This document shows, in pieces, positions 56,378 to 64,000 of a stretch of 64,000 nt of DNA. The first letter of the stretch is position 1; each line of letters opens with the position of its first letter. Origin of the DNA: Chloroflexota bacterium (GTDB lineage Bacteria; Chloroflexota; Anaerolineae; Promineifilales; Promineifilaceae). The DNA is taken from positions 62,001 to 126,000 of the forward strand of contig JAGOMA010000014.1 of NCBI GenBank assembly GCA_017993775.1. Reading direction: 5' to 3'. The notes beneath the pieces were generated by a model. That model ran no database searches. It was not told where the DNA came from and saw nothing but the letters and a program-made list of their open reading frames with translations. A program made the translations under genes and the position numbers.

Positions 56378-59125
56378 TTACGGCCGTTCCGCAAACCAGC
56401 GGCGCACCAACTCCACCTGGAAGCGATAACCGCCATCAACCGTTTCGATCAATTCACGCTGCTGCAAGTGCAGCAGGGATTTTTCCAGCGCCATCAGGCT
56501 GGGCACAAAGGCGACCAGTTCGCGGCGGGGCGTGGCCTCGCCTTCGTCGTGGCTGGCCATCAGGCGCAGCACTTCCCGCCCTACCCGGTCTACCTGGTTT
56601 TGTTCGATGTCGGCGAAGAAGAAGCTGCCGTGCTGGAGGGCGGGGGCAACGGCCGTTTCTACATCCCCAGCCTGCGCCAGCCGCCGCTGCTCCGGGGGCT
56701 GCTCGTTTTTTAAGGCCACAATTTCCGCGCACAAAAGCTGCACCAAAAACGGATGCCCCCGCGTGAGCGCCAGGACGCGGTCTAAAGCGGCCGTTTCGTA
56801 GCGCAAGGCAAAATTACCCACCGGCTGCGCGGCCAGCTGGCGCGTCTCAGCCGGGCTGAGATAGCTGATGTGCACCACCTGCACGTTGATCAGATACCCG
56901 GCCCAACGCTGAAACTCGTCCAACGTGTGTGAGCCGGACAGCAGCAGTTTGAACCGGCTGCGGTGCTGAATCAGATGGCGTACCATGCCCATCACCGTCA
57001 CTTCGTCAAACCGCCCCTTGTCCAAAGCGTCGGCCAGGACTTCAAATTCATCCAGCATCAGCAGCGCCAAATTGCCATCGAGCGCCTGCTCCACTTCGTC
57101 AAGCCACTCCTCAAAGTGGGAAAACGGATCGTCCGCCAGATTCTCCCGCGTGAGCGAGGGCAAAATCAGGTCGCGCTGTCGGGCGGATCGGGTGATCGAC
57201 CGGGCCAGATTGTAGAGAAAGCCGGCGTTATCGCTGGCGCGGGTGGCCGGGCCTTGCAAATCGACAAACAGGGGGATGATGGTGCTGGGCAGCAGCCGGC
57301 CCAAATTGTTGAGCAGCGAGGTCTTGCCCACGCGCCGCTGACCGTAGAGCAGCAGCGGCGGCTGACGCCGATCTAGCAGCAGTTGTTCAATGCGGGCGCT
57401 GATGTCGGCGCGGCCGATGAAGATTTCTTGCTGCTCGGTGAGGGGGACGCCGATGATGTAGGGGCTGTCGATTTCCTGGCGCAGTTCGGCTTCGGCCACC
57501 AACTGGCGGTTGGCCTCGGCCACGACTTCGCGCCAGGCGGCGGCGATGGGGCGAAACCGGTCGGCGTAGCGTTCGTTGCTGCGGGTCAGTTCGCGCAGCA
57601 AGCCATCCAGCCGGTCTTCGACCGCGTTGAGGGCCAGCCGTTGGTTGTAGGCGCTTTCCTGGCGCTGCGCCGCGTCTACATCGCGGCTGACGCGGCTGAA
57701 ACTGCGCAGCAGAGCGCTGGCCGGACCGGACAGCTCACCGGCGGCCAGGGTGCGCTGAACATCGCCGATGGCCTGGATGTCCCGGCATTGCTCTAGCTGG
57801 CGGGCGTCGGTTTCGATTTGCGCCGCCTGAGTGGCCCAGCGCTGACGGCCGTGACTGAGAAAATCCATAACGGCCGTGCCTTCCACCGGATCGTAGGCCA
57901 GCAGCAGCAAAATATGGACATCCAATCCCACCAGCGGCAGCCGCTGGAGTTCGTCCCAGAAAGCCGAATGCCAGCGGATGAGCGACGGCCGTCCTTCAGG
58001 CAATCGCCGCTCATCCAAACGCATCAGGGCAAGGTTCCAGGCGGTGACAACCGGGTACGTAACGACCGGCCGCCACCAGGCCAACGTCAGCCCCAACAAC
58101 GTACCGGCCAGCGTGAACAGCAAAATTGGCCCCAACGACTGGCTCGTTGTAGCCAGGGCGAACAAGCCGCTGCCGCTGCCCAAAGCCCCGGCTAACGCGC
58201 CAGCCCAGGGGCCGGCAACACGCTCCGCCAGGACATAGGGCAGGGCAAACAGGGCAATCATCAGAGCGGCCAGACGTAAGATGCTGAAGATGGCGCTTAA
58301 AACTCCGGTTTCCGGCGAAATGAAGGCAACACCCATCGACAACGAGGCGATGACACTCAGCAAGGCCCCCCAAACAAAGCCGCGCTGCCAGTTGGCCGTG
58401 CGCCAGGCAATGGCCAGACTGAAGGGTAAACCCAAAACCAGGCCGGCCAGCCAGGATTCGGTGAAACGGCCGACAACAAGGCCGCCCATCAGACCGACAA
58501 GAATGCCTACCAGGACGCCGCTGATTTGCCGGGGCATGGAGTAAGCGGGGGCCAAATCGCGCGCGCCGCCGGTAACGCCGATGGTGACGCCGTAGGCCAG
58601 ACCGCCGGATAGACCGCTGGCCAGACCGATGGCCGTGCCCAGGAGCAGGTCGAAGGAGATGGTGGCGGCGGTGATGGGCGTGGCAGCTTCGCCGAGAGTC
58701 AGGCCGGCGACGATGCCGGTGACGAGACCTGTGCCCAGGCCAACGGCCGTGCCCACGGCCAGACTGCCGACCAGGCTGGCAGCCAGGCTGGCTAACAGGG
58801 CGATTCCTCCGCCGACAATGAGTCCCAGAGCAATACTCGCGGTAGGCAGGCCCAGAAGCCACAAAGTCAGGCCGACAAGCAGCATGAGCAAAAAGGGCCA
58901 GGCCAAAAAGAGCATTGTCAGCAGCCGCCAAAAGGCAAAATTTTTCAGTTGGGCGGCTTTGAGTTCGGCCAGGCAAAAATCGGGCGGCAGGTGGGGATCG
59001 ATGCCCGTGAGGTGGGCGCGCCAGGCGGCCGGATGAAAAAATAACCAGAATAGCAGCCGCCAACTGCCGAAAAATAGATTTCGGTTAAGGGCGGGTTCAT
59101 GGGAATAGGGTGTGTAGCTGCCCAT
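56378..59125 (-). CDS. Membrane-anchored AAA/STAND ATPase
   Basis: 915 residues. Residues about 60-370: ten or more Gly-rich hydrophobic segments. Residues about 380-560: soluble helical linker. Then DSPYIIGVPLTEQQEIFIGRADI leads into Walker A GQRRVGKTS (about 595-603) and Walker B LLMLDEFE (about 688-695), with RGHPFLVQLLC and a winged-helix-like end. The lead-in matches that of the giant protein at 4.5-8.7 kb (NPYVVGKPLT...YVGREDV), so the two ATPase modules are homologous. ATG at 59125 follows the SARP stop by two nt; a 28-residue N-terminal extension would overlap that gene and is rejected. Role inferred: membrane signalling NTPase paired with the regulator upstream. Confidence 0.75.
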   Translation of the reverse strand: MGSYTPYSHEPALNRNLFFGSWRLLFWLFFHPAAWRAHLTGIDPHLPPDFCLAELKAAQLKNFAFWRLLTMLFLAWPFLLMLLVGLTLWLLGLPTASIALGLIVGGGIALLASLAASLVGSLAVGTAVGLGTGLVTGIVAGLTLGEAATPITAATISFDLLLGTAIGLASGLSGGLAYGVTIGVTGGARDLAPAYSMPRQISGVLVGILVGLMGGLVVGRFTESWLAGLVLGLPFSLAIAWRTANWQRGFVWGALLSVIASLSMGVAFISPETGVLSAIFSILRLAALMIALFALPYVLAERVAGPWAGALAGALGSGSGLFALATTSQSLGPILLFTLAGTLLGLTLAWWRPVVTYPVVTAWNLALMRLDERRLPEGRPSLIRWHSAFWDELQRLPLVGLDVHILLLLAYDPVEGTAVMDFLSHGRQRWATQAAQIETDARQLEQCRDIQAIGDVQRTLAAGELSGPASALLRSFSRVSRDVDAAQRQESAYNQRLALNAVEDRLDGLLRELTRSNERYADRFRPIAAAWREVVAEANRQLVAEAELRQEIDSPYIIGVPLTEQQEIFIGRADISARIEQLLLDRRQPPLLLYGQRRVGKTSLLNNLGRLLPSTIIPLFVDLQGPATRASDNAGFLYNLARSITRSARQRDLILPSLTRENLADDPFSHFEEWLDEVEQALDGNLALLMLDEFEVLADALDKGRFDEVTVMGMVRHLIQHRSRFKLLLSGSHTLDEFQRWAGYLINVQVVHISYLSPAETRQLAAQPVGNFALRYETAALDRVLALTRGHPFLVQLLCAEIVALKNEQPPEQRRLAQAGDVETAVAPALQHGSFFFADIEQNQVDRVGREVLRLMASHDEGEATPRRELVAFVPSLMALEKSLLHLQQRELIETVDGGYRFQVELVRRWFAERP

Positions 59126-59127
59126 GG

Positions 59128-60795
59128 TTATGCGCCGGTTTGGGGGGAACGGCCGTCTGCCTGTTCGTGATGGAACGGAGCGATCTGATAGAGGGCGTCG
59201 GCGCGCCATTCGTCACCGGATTCGCCGTCAGTCAGGGCCAGCAGGCGTTCGCGGCAGAGAATTTGCAGGCGCATCGGCCAGCCGCCGCTTTCGGCCAGAA
59301 TCCAGGCGACATCGGCTTCCGCAAAGGGAATGGGCGAGCTGGCGATGAGGGCGCGCGCTTCCTCGTCTTTCAGCGGGCCAAGATTGGCGACATAGCCAAA
59401 GATATTGAAAAAGGGCGAACCGTGGCCGCTCTGATTGGCCAATTTGTCCGGCGTTTCGGCGGCGGATAGGACGTAAGCGAGTCGGCCGCCCACCTGATTG
59501 GTAGCCAGCGAGCGCAAACTTTCCCAAAACGCATCATCAAGTTGGGGATAACGTTCCAGGGCGACGCCAATTTCGTCCAAAAGGATAACCGTGGGCGTGC
59601 GCAGTTCATCGCTGACGATGTCCAGGAACGTATCCAGATCGCACCGGTCGGGCACGGGTAAATCCATGTGCGCCAGAAGGTGCTGCATGAGGGTTTGCGG
59701 GTCGCCGAGGCGGGTATCCTGAAAATCGACAAATACCCAATGATACTCGTGGGGATTGGGCAGCCAATCCTGGGGCTGGTGGGGGCGGAGCTGCGCGGGA
59801 ACGGCCGTGGTGATTGTTTTGAGGTAGTGGAGCAAGGATGTTTTACCGGCGCGGCGGGGGCCGATGATGGCCGCGTTTTGCATGGGAATATGGCGAAGCA
59901 AATGAAACAGGCGTTTGATTTCTCGTTCGCGGCCAAAGAAACGGGCGGGCTGGGTAATCGGCGGGCCGGCAATGAAGGTGGCCGATGGAGGGAGGTTTGC
60001 CGCAGGAGGGGGCGCGGGCGCGGGGGCGGGTTGGGCTGGGCGTGTGAGCAAGGGCAAGGTGTTGGCGCGGATTTGGTCGCGGAGAACGGCCGTTTCCTCA
60101 GCCGGTTCTATGCCCAATTCGTCCTGAAGGGCGGCGCGGCACAGGTCGAACTGGTTGAGCGCTGCGCTGCGCTGGCCGCTGAGGGCCAGCAGCGTCATGA
60201 GTTGGCGATGGGCAGCCTCGTCGGACGGTTCCAGGGCCAAATAGTGGCGAGCAGTGGTGATGCCTTCATCGTAGGCGGCGGTTTGTAGGGAAACGGCCGT
60301 GAGCGTTTTCAGCGCATCGAGCATACGCTTGCGCAGATCTTCCCGCTGCTGCATAACCCACTCTTCAAATGCCGGCGCGTGACGCAGGTGAAAATCCTCC
60401 AAAAAGTCGCCGCGATACAAAACAAGCGCCTGCCGCAGATGGTCTATTTTGCTGGCGGCATCCGGGCGGCGGGCGGTGAGCGCGTAAAAATCTTCTACAT
60501 CCAGGGTATAGGCGCTATCGCGGTTGAAGGCCAGACTTTGGTGCGTAATGTGCAGGTAGGGAGCCAGGTTTGGGCGCAGTTTCATGAGTACGCCGCGCAA
60601 ATTCCGCCGGGCATCAGCTTCCGGCAAGTCGCCCCACAACAAACCGGCGAGCGCCTGGCGGGAAAACGGCCGTGCCGCCACAGCCAGGTAACACAACAAC
60701 GCCTGGGCCTTCGCCGTGGTCAGGTCAGCCAACGGTAAATCATCCTGAGTGATAACCAATGGTCCTATTAACGACAGTTTTAGTACTTTTGTCAT
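59128..60795 (-). CDS. SARP/BTAD-type regulator fused to an AAA ATPase
   Basis: 555 residues. Residues 1-90: OmpR-like winged helix as in SARP proteins (LSLIGPLVI, KAQALLCYLAVAARPFSRQALAGLLWGD, RRNLRGVLMKLR). Residues 95-245: BTAD helices (AFEEWVMQQREDLRKRML, ARHYLALEPSDEAAHRQLM, ALNQFDLCRAALQDELGIEP). A Pro-rich linker follows. ATPase: Walker A GPRRAGKTS (about 312-320) and Walker B VILLDEIGV (about 407). The ATPase shares the PNPHEYHWVFVD segment with the protein at 3.2-4.5 kb. Likely an ATP-gated transcription regulator, perhaps of its own operon or of the divergent TadE locus. ATG at 60795 fits the family N-terminus. Confidence 0.85.
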   Translation of the reverse strand: MTKVLKLSLIGPLVITQDDLPLADLTTAKAQALLCYLAVAARPFSRQALAGLLWGDLPEADARRNLRGVLMKLRPNLAPYLHITHQSLAFNRDSAYTLDVEDFYALTARRPDAASKIDHLRQALVLYRGDFLEDFHLRHAPAFEEWVMQQREDLRKRMLDALKTLTAVSLQTAAYDEGITTARHYLALEPSDEAAHRQLMTLLALSGQRSAALNQFDLCRAALQDELGIEPAEETAVLRDQIRANTLPLLTRPAQPAPAPAPPPAANLPPSATFIAGPPITQPARFFGREREIKRLFHLLRHIPMQNAAIIGPRRAGKTSLLHYLKTITTAVPAQLRPHQPQDWLPNPHEYHWVFVDFQDTRLGDPQTLMQHLLAHMDLPVPDRCDLDTFLDIVSDELRTPTVILLDEIGVALERYPQLDDAFWESLRSLATNQVGGRLAYVLSAAETPDKLANQSGHGSPFFNIFGYVANLGPLKDEEARALIASSPIPFAEADVAWILAESGGWPMRLQILCRERLLALTDGESGDEWRADALYQIAPFHHEQADGRSPQTGA

Positions 60796-60961
60796 GCTTG
60801 TCCAGCCCAATATTCCCAGAAAAAACGCAAAAAAAACGTTTAATCAACATTTAAAAGGCAGTCGTCTGGTAAGATAGTGTATCTGTAGATTTATCTTGAT
60901 GATACTTTAAATCTAACACGCTTGACTAAAATAGAAAATCTTACCGGCATTCAACAACAAA

Positions 60962-60994
60962 GAGGACATAATTGATAAAAATTCAATCGTCCTC
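60962..60994 (+). promoter_or_regulatory. Hairpin GAGGAC...GTCCTC in the divergent promoter region
   Basis: Arms GAGGAC (60962-60967) and GTCCTC (60989-60994), with ATTGA/TTCAAT inside, in the 238-nt AT-rich gap between the SARP regulator and the TadE-like gene. It could be an operator for the regulator. A TATAAT at 61002-61007 lies just after it but without a good -35. Confidence 0.35.
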
Positions 60995-61033
60995 AGCCAC
61001 CTATAATTCAATCAATATCAAAATGGATGCATT

Positions 61034-63130
61034 ATGTTGAAATTAAAAAAGCACCCGAACGCAACCAAAGGACAAGCGCTCGTCGAGTTCGCCCTCATCA
61101 TCGTCGTTTTATTGATGGTGATATTTTTGATCATTGAAGCAGCGCGTATCATGTGGGCCTGGGGGACTGTACAAAATGCAGCCAGAGAAGGCGCGCGTTA
61201 CGCTATCACCGGGAGAGTTGACCGGCCAGATTGCGCCACTGAATTTTTGCCAAAATTTTCATTTCAATGTGATGATTTGCGCGTTGCTTCTATTATAAGC
61301 CGCACCCACTCCAGTCTCGCAGGGCTGCCACTCAATGAAGCATCTGGCATTTTCGAGGACGATAATTATTACAACATTGAAGTTTGGGGCGGCGTCCAGG
61401 GCACAGGAGAATTGCGGCCTGATTTTGGCGGCATGCCCAACGAGGCGGTTGTGGTTCGAGCCTATTACCGCGTACCGATTATTACGCCTTTTTTCCGCCC
61501 AATCTTGCCGTCCATCCCCGTATTTGGTCAGGCAATGATGAATAATGAGTCGTTTGGTCAATTGGGCGGCTCAAGCGTGGGAGCGGGCATCCCGTCGGCT
61601 GTGGAAATTCCAACAGTGGGGGTAACGCCGTCGCCAACGCCAACAAATACACCTACGGCAACACAGGACGTCACTTCAACGCCGACCCAGCGCGCAACCA
61701 ACACGCCCACATCGACCCCCAATATATGTAGAGTCTTGTTTGATTCGCCGCCAGTTGCCGATTTCAATTATGTGCTGATTAGCGGTGAACTTGGCTCTAA
61801 CGTTCGAATTATTAACCTGGCAAACGGAGAAATTATTAGCGGCTACCATGAACTGCGTGATTTTGATGGGCACCAATGTCCGGGCTTTGCCACCGTTTTG
61901 CTAAACATTACTCTCCAGGCGGGAATGGGGCTGGTGGTAGAAAGCAGTGATGGTTCTACCGATATCGCCTTTGTGCTGCCCGGCACGCCAACGCCAACAT
62001 CCAGCCCAACACCCTCGATTACACCAACGCCTTTGCCGGTGGACACAACAGCAACCCCAACGCCAACGGCGACCAATACGCCTTCTACGCCGTATCTTTA
62101 TCTGCGGCCATCGTGCGGGTCACCTGATCCGGCAACTGGGACTGTGCAGTTTACAGTGTTTGGGGTGAATTGGCCGATAGGGACCGATGTGGTGTTGTAT
62201 TGGCAAGATACGAATAATTTCCAGACTCGAATCACCGGCCATAATGGGTACTTCTCGCAAACCTGGACCAAAATCGGTTTGACAACGGGGAGTTATAATG
62301 TGATTGCTGTAGCCGGCACAAAAACGTATACAACACAATACAAGATACCTTGTGATAATGCCACGGCCGTTCCCACACCAGCAGCATCTCCCACCGGCAC
62401 ACCTGAACCGGCCGACATGATCATTGTTGGACCACCCCAAATTATCAGCACCGGCACTCCGGTGGCCTACCAGCCGATTTCTTACCAGATGGTGATCAGC
62501 AATACTGGTGATGTGAATGTCCAAAATCAATTCTTTGTGGACCTTTTCATTGACCCGGAAGTTACGGTGCTGCCCAATGCAGTCCGAATCCCGATTGGCG
62601 AAAGTTCAGGGTATGTGGGCGTCAGTTCGCTGCCCGGCAATACGTCACGCGTGATCACGATTACCAGTGATTTTGGCTTTGCCAACGAACCGGCATCTCA
62701 CCTGGTCTATGGCATGGTGGACTCGATTGAACAAATCAACGAAGCAATTGAAACCAACAACATTTCTACACCGGCGGCCGTAACCGGCGTACAAATTGCC
62801 AACACACCCACGCCCACGCCGCCATTTGGCGTTGGCAGCGAGTCGCTGATGGGGTTTGTCCAATGGCCGAGCGATGATGGTCTAGACCCACTGCTGCGCG
62901 CCCAGGTAACTTTGTATGATCAGGTATCCGGGCAATTTGTCGCCAGGGTAGAGGCGTCAGCGATATCAGGTTTTTACCAGTTCAATAATATTCCTAACGG
63001 AACTTACCGCATCGAAGCGTGTGGCGGCATTGATACAGAAAAATCGTTTTTTGGAATGCGCGTCGGTATTGCGGTGCCCAATGTGCTGCCATTGATCAGT
63101 GTATTCACGAACCACATTCCTTGCCCATAA
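61034..63130 (+). CDS. TadE-like protein with TP-rich linkers, CARDB-like and SdrD-like domains
   Basis: 698 residues. The N-terminus KGQALVEFALIIVVLLMVIFLIIEAAR is the TadE/TadG pseudopilin-type signal and membrane helix, followed by NAAREGARYAITG. Residues about 205-235 and 320-350 are Thr-Pro linkers (TPSPTPTNTPTAT). About 455-595: CARDB-like module (PADMIIVGPPQIIS, YQMVISNTGDVNVQNQFFVDLFID, AIETNNIS). About 615-690: SdrD/Cna-B-like module (GFVQWPSDDG, ARVEASAISGFYQFNNIPNGTYRIEACGG). TadE proteins are minor parts of Flp-type pili; such a long extracellular extension is unusual and suggests a displayed tip or surface protein. Other tad genes are not in the window. Confidence 0.82.
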   Translation: MLKLKKHPNATKGQALVEFALIIVVLLMVIFLIIEAARIMWAWGTVQNAAREGARYAITGRVDRPDCATEFLPKFSFQCDDLRVASIISRTHSSLAGLPLNEASGIFEDDNYYNIEVWGGVQGTGELRPDFGGMPNEAVVVRAYYRVPIITPFFRPILPSIPVFGQAMMNNESFGQLGGSSVGAGIPSAVEIPTVGVTPSPTPTNTPTATQDVTSTPTQRATNTPTSTPNICRVLFDSPPVADFNYVLISGELGSNVRIINLANGEIISGYHELRDFDGHQCPGFATVLLNITLQAGMGLVVESSDGSTDIAFVLPGTPTPTSSPTPSITPTPLPVDTTATPTPTATNTPSTPYLYLRPSCGSPDPATGTVQFTVFGVNWPIGTDVVLYWQDTNNFQTRITGHNGYFSQTWTKIGLTTGSYNVIAVAGTKTYTTQYKIPCDNATAVPTPAASPTGTPEPADMIIVGPPQIISTGTPVAYQPISYQMVISNTGDVNVQNQFFVDLFIDPEVTVLPNAVRIPIGESSGYVGVSSLPGNTSRVITITSDFGFANEPASHLVYGMVDSIEQINEAIETNNISTPAAVTGVQIANTPTPTPPFGVGSESLMGFVQWPSDDGLDPLLRAQVTLYDQVSGQFVARVEASAISGFYQFNNIPNGTYRIEACGGIDTEKSFFGMRVGIAVPNVLPLISVFTNHIPCP

Positions 63131-63156
63131 GGGTAATGGTTGGAGTTAGGGTTACT

Positions 63157-64000
63157 ATGAAAAAGGCTGTTGTGTTTTTAATCTTTGTTTTGACCGGTTT
63201 TCTGCTGGCGGTAAGCCTGGGAAGAGAAACGGCCGTGGCTGAAACGGCCGTGCCCGTCGGCAATACATGGTCAACCCCAAAAGTCATCTCCACAGGGATC
63301 ACGAACGCCAAACGCCCCGTTATCCAGGCTGATCCGAATCAGCCGGGGAAAATCATGGTGCTCTTTATTTCGCAGGCGGCGAACAACACACCCATCGATC
63401 CTTTCTACACAGTTTCCCAAAACTACGGCACAACCTGGACCACGCCCGCTGCTATTCATGAAAGTGTGGGCGTTGAATCGAAACAAATTCATTTCGATTT
63501 CGACGATCAGGGCACAGCCCACGCAGCCTGGCGCGAAGGGCGAGCATTGGCCTACGCCAATTCCGCCAACTGGAGTACCAGCTTTCAAACATTGTCCAAC
63601 CCCAATGGCGATCCCGGCGTGACCACGCCGGCGGTAGCCACCTTCGGCAGCAACATCCATATCGTCTGGTCGGAAGGCAATACCAACGATCCCAATCCTT
63701 TAAAAACGGTGCCCAACATCCTCTACACCCGTTCTAAAGATCGGGGCGCGACCTGGTTGACGGAACCCCTGGTATTAACAAACACCGGATTCGATTCCGT
63801 CTCGCCAGCCATCACAGTGGATCCAGCGGGAAATGTGCATGTTGTCTGGCAAGAATTGCAATTTGATACAGGCATCGGAAATTACGTTGTTAATTATGTT
63901 AAAGGAACCGTGTCTACCAACAGCGTAACCTGGAGCACGCCCATCAACATCTCAAATGCTATCGACACATCCAGTTCGTTTTCGTCTCAAGAACCACGAA
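63157..64000 (+). CDS. Secreted BNR/sialidase-like beta-propeller protein, 3' end cut by window
   Basis: The first 281 codons are present and open at the right edge. Signal peptide MKKAVVFLIFVLTGFLLAVSLG. The mature part repeats the BNR-type pattern of sialidase-like propellers: SQNYGTTWTTPAAI, SKDRGATWLTEPLV and SVTWSTPINIS (Asp-box-like S-x-D/N-x-G-x-T-W), with AHAAWREG, HIVWSEG and HVVWQE strands. This may be a glycan-binding or -cleaving surface protein; the active site cannot be judged from a partial sequence. Two ACGGCCGT copies 15 bp apart near the signal cleavage region write ETAVAETAV. AGGG lies five nt before the ATG; the gene follows the TadE-like gene by 26 nt. Confidence 0.85.
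   Translation, partial: MKKAVVFLIFVLTGFLLAVSLGRETAVAETAVPVGNTWSTPKVISTGITNAKRPVIQADPNQPGKIMVLFISQAANNTPIDPFYTVSQNYGTTWTTPAAIHESVGVESKQIHFDFDDQGTAHAAWREGRALAYANSANWSTSFQTLSNPNGDPGVTTPAVATFGSNIHIVWSEGNTNDPNPLKTVPNILYTRSKDRGATWLTEPLVLTNTGFDSVSPAITVDPAGNVHVVWQELQFDTGIGNYVVNYVKGTVSTNSVTWSTPINISNAIDTSSSFSSQEPR

Noticed and set aside
58011-59063. 350-residue minus-strand frame within the membrane AAA gene
   Set aside because: Alternate-frame shadow of Gly/Ala-rich membrane helices, Arg/His-rich, with no motif.

Overview
This looks like a chromosomal segment of an uncultured Chloroflexota bacterium, probably an Anaerolineae-type lineage. The grounds are family content only: a TPR protein with long acidic LPDWL-type repeats, a SARP/BTAD-AAA regulator, TadE and delta-60 surface proteins with TP-rich linkers, a fused E1 dehydrogenase and type 2 IPP isomerase. 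No rRNA or tRNA gene was seen, so the assignment is inference. Base composition is moderately GC-rich by eye. The most pervasive feature is the palindrome ACGGCCGT, which I counted about 120 times by eye against roughly one expected by chance. It lies in and between genes and imprints T-A-V, (N/D)-G-R and R-P on the proteins.

Layout. 1-3.1 kb: 3' part of a sensor histidine kinase, an M28 peptidase and a PspC-domain peptide. 3.2-9.5 kb (minus): a possible undescribed signalling or conflict locus. It holds a stand-alone NUDIX protein, a 1400-residue protein (receiver-like, APH-type kinase, NUDIX, beta-sandwich, AAA/STAND ATPase, winged helix) and, 10 nt downstream, an AAA protein with a C-terminal death-like/effector-associated module. 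9.6-13.9 kb (minus): surface polysaccharide genes (GT4 glycosyltransferase, GtrA, O-antigen-ligase-like protein, UDP-glucuronate decarboxylase). 14.0-16.2 kb (plus): type 2 IPP isomerase and polyprenyl diphosphate synthase. 16.5-26.4 kb (minus): rpoC without rpoB, prfB with a programmed +1 frameshift, ftsY, xseB, a NUDIX hydrolase, a CcmC-like protein, xseA and a Tag-like glycosylase. 26.5-27.4 kb: rsfS, apparently starting at CTG, and ndk.

27.5-37 kb (minus): a 1929-residue TPR/acidic-repeat protein, a histone-deacetylase-fold amidohydrolase and a K+-dependent membrane pyrophosphatase. 37-44 kb: an unknown protein, acetyl-CoA synthetase, a GH4 glycosidase, RNase PH, a glutaredoxin-like membrane protein and a DapF homologue with both catalytic cysteines replaced by serine. 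44-56.3 kb: a delta-60/tandem-95 surface protein, GNAT, an Lrp-type RAM domain, aconitase, a PQQ-propeller lipoprotein, a serine beta-lactamase-fold protein, a fused E1 alpha-beta dehydrogenase and a PIN/Phd toxin-antitoxin pair. 56.4-60.8 kb (minus): a SARP-BTAD-AAA regulator and a membrane-anchored AAA protein whose ATPase module resembles that of the giant protein at 4.5-8.7 kb. 61-64 kb (plus): a TadE-type surface protein and the start of a secreted beta-propeller protein cut by the window edge.

Small interspersed hairpin elements lie between genes: a 56-bp CCCCAAGGG family, a GGACACGGAT family, AGATTGG-N-CCAATCT palindromes and CACGCAT tandem blocks. Several intergenic hairpins are terminator-like and often bidirectional.
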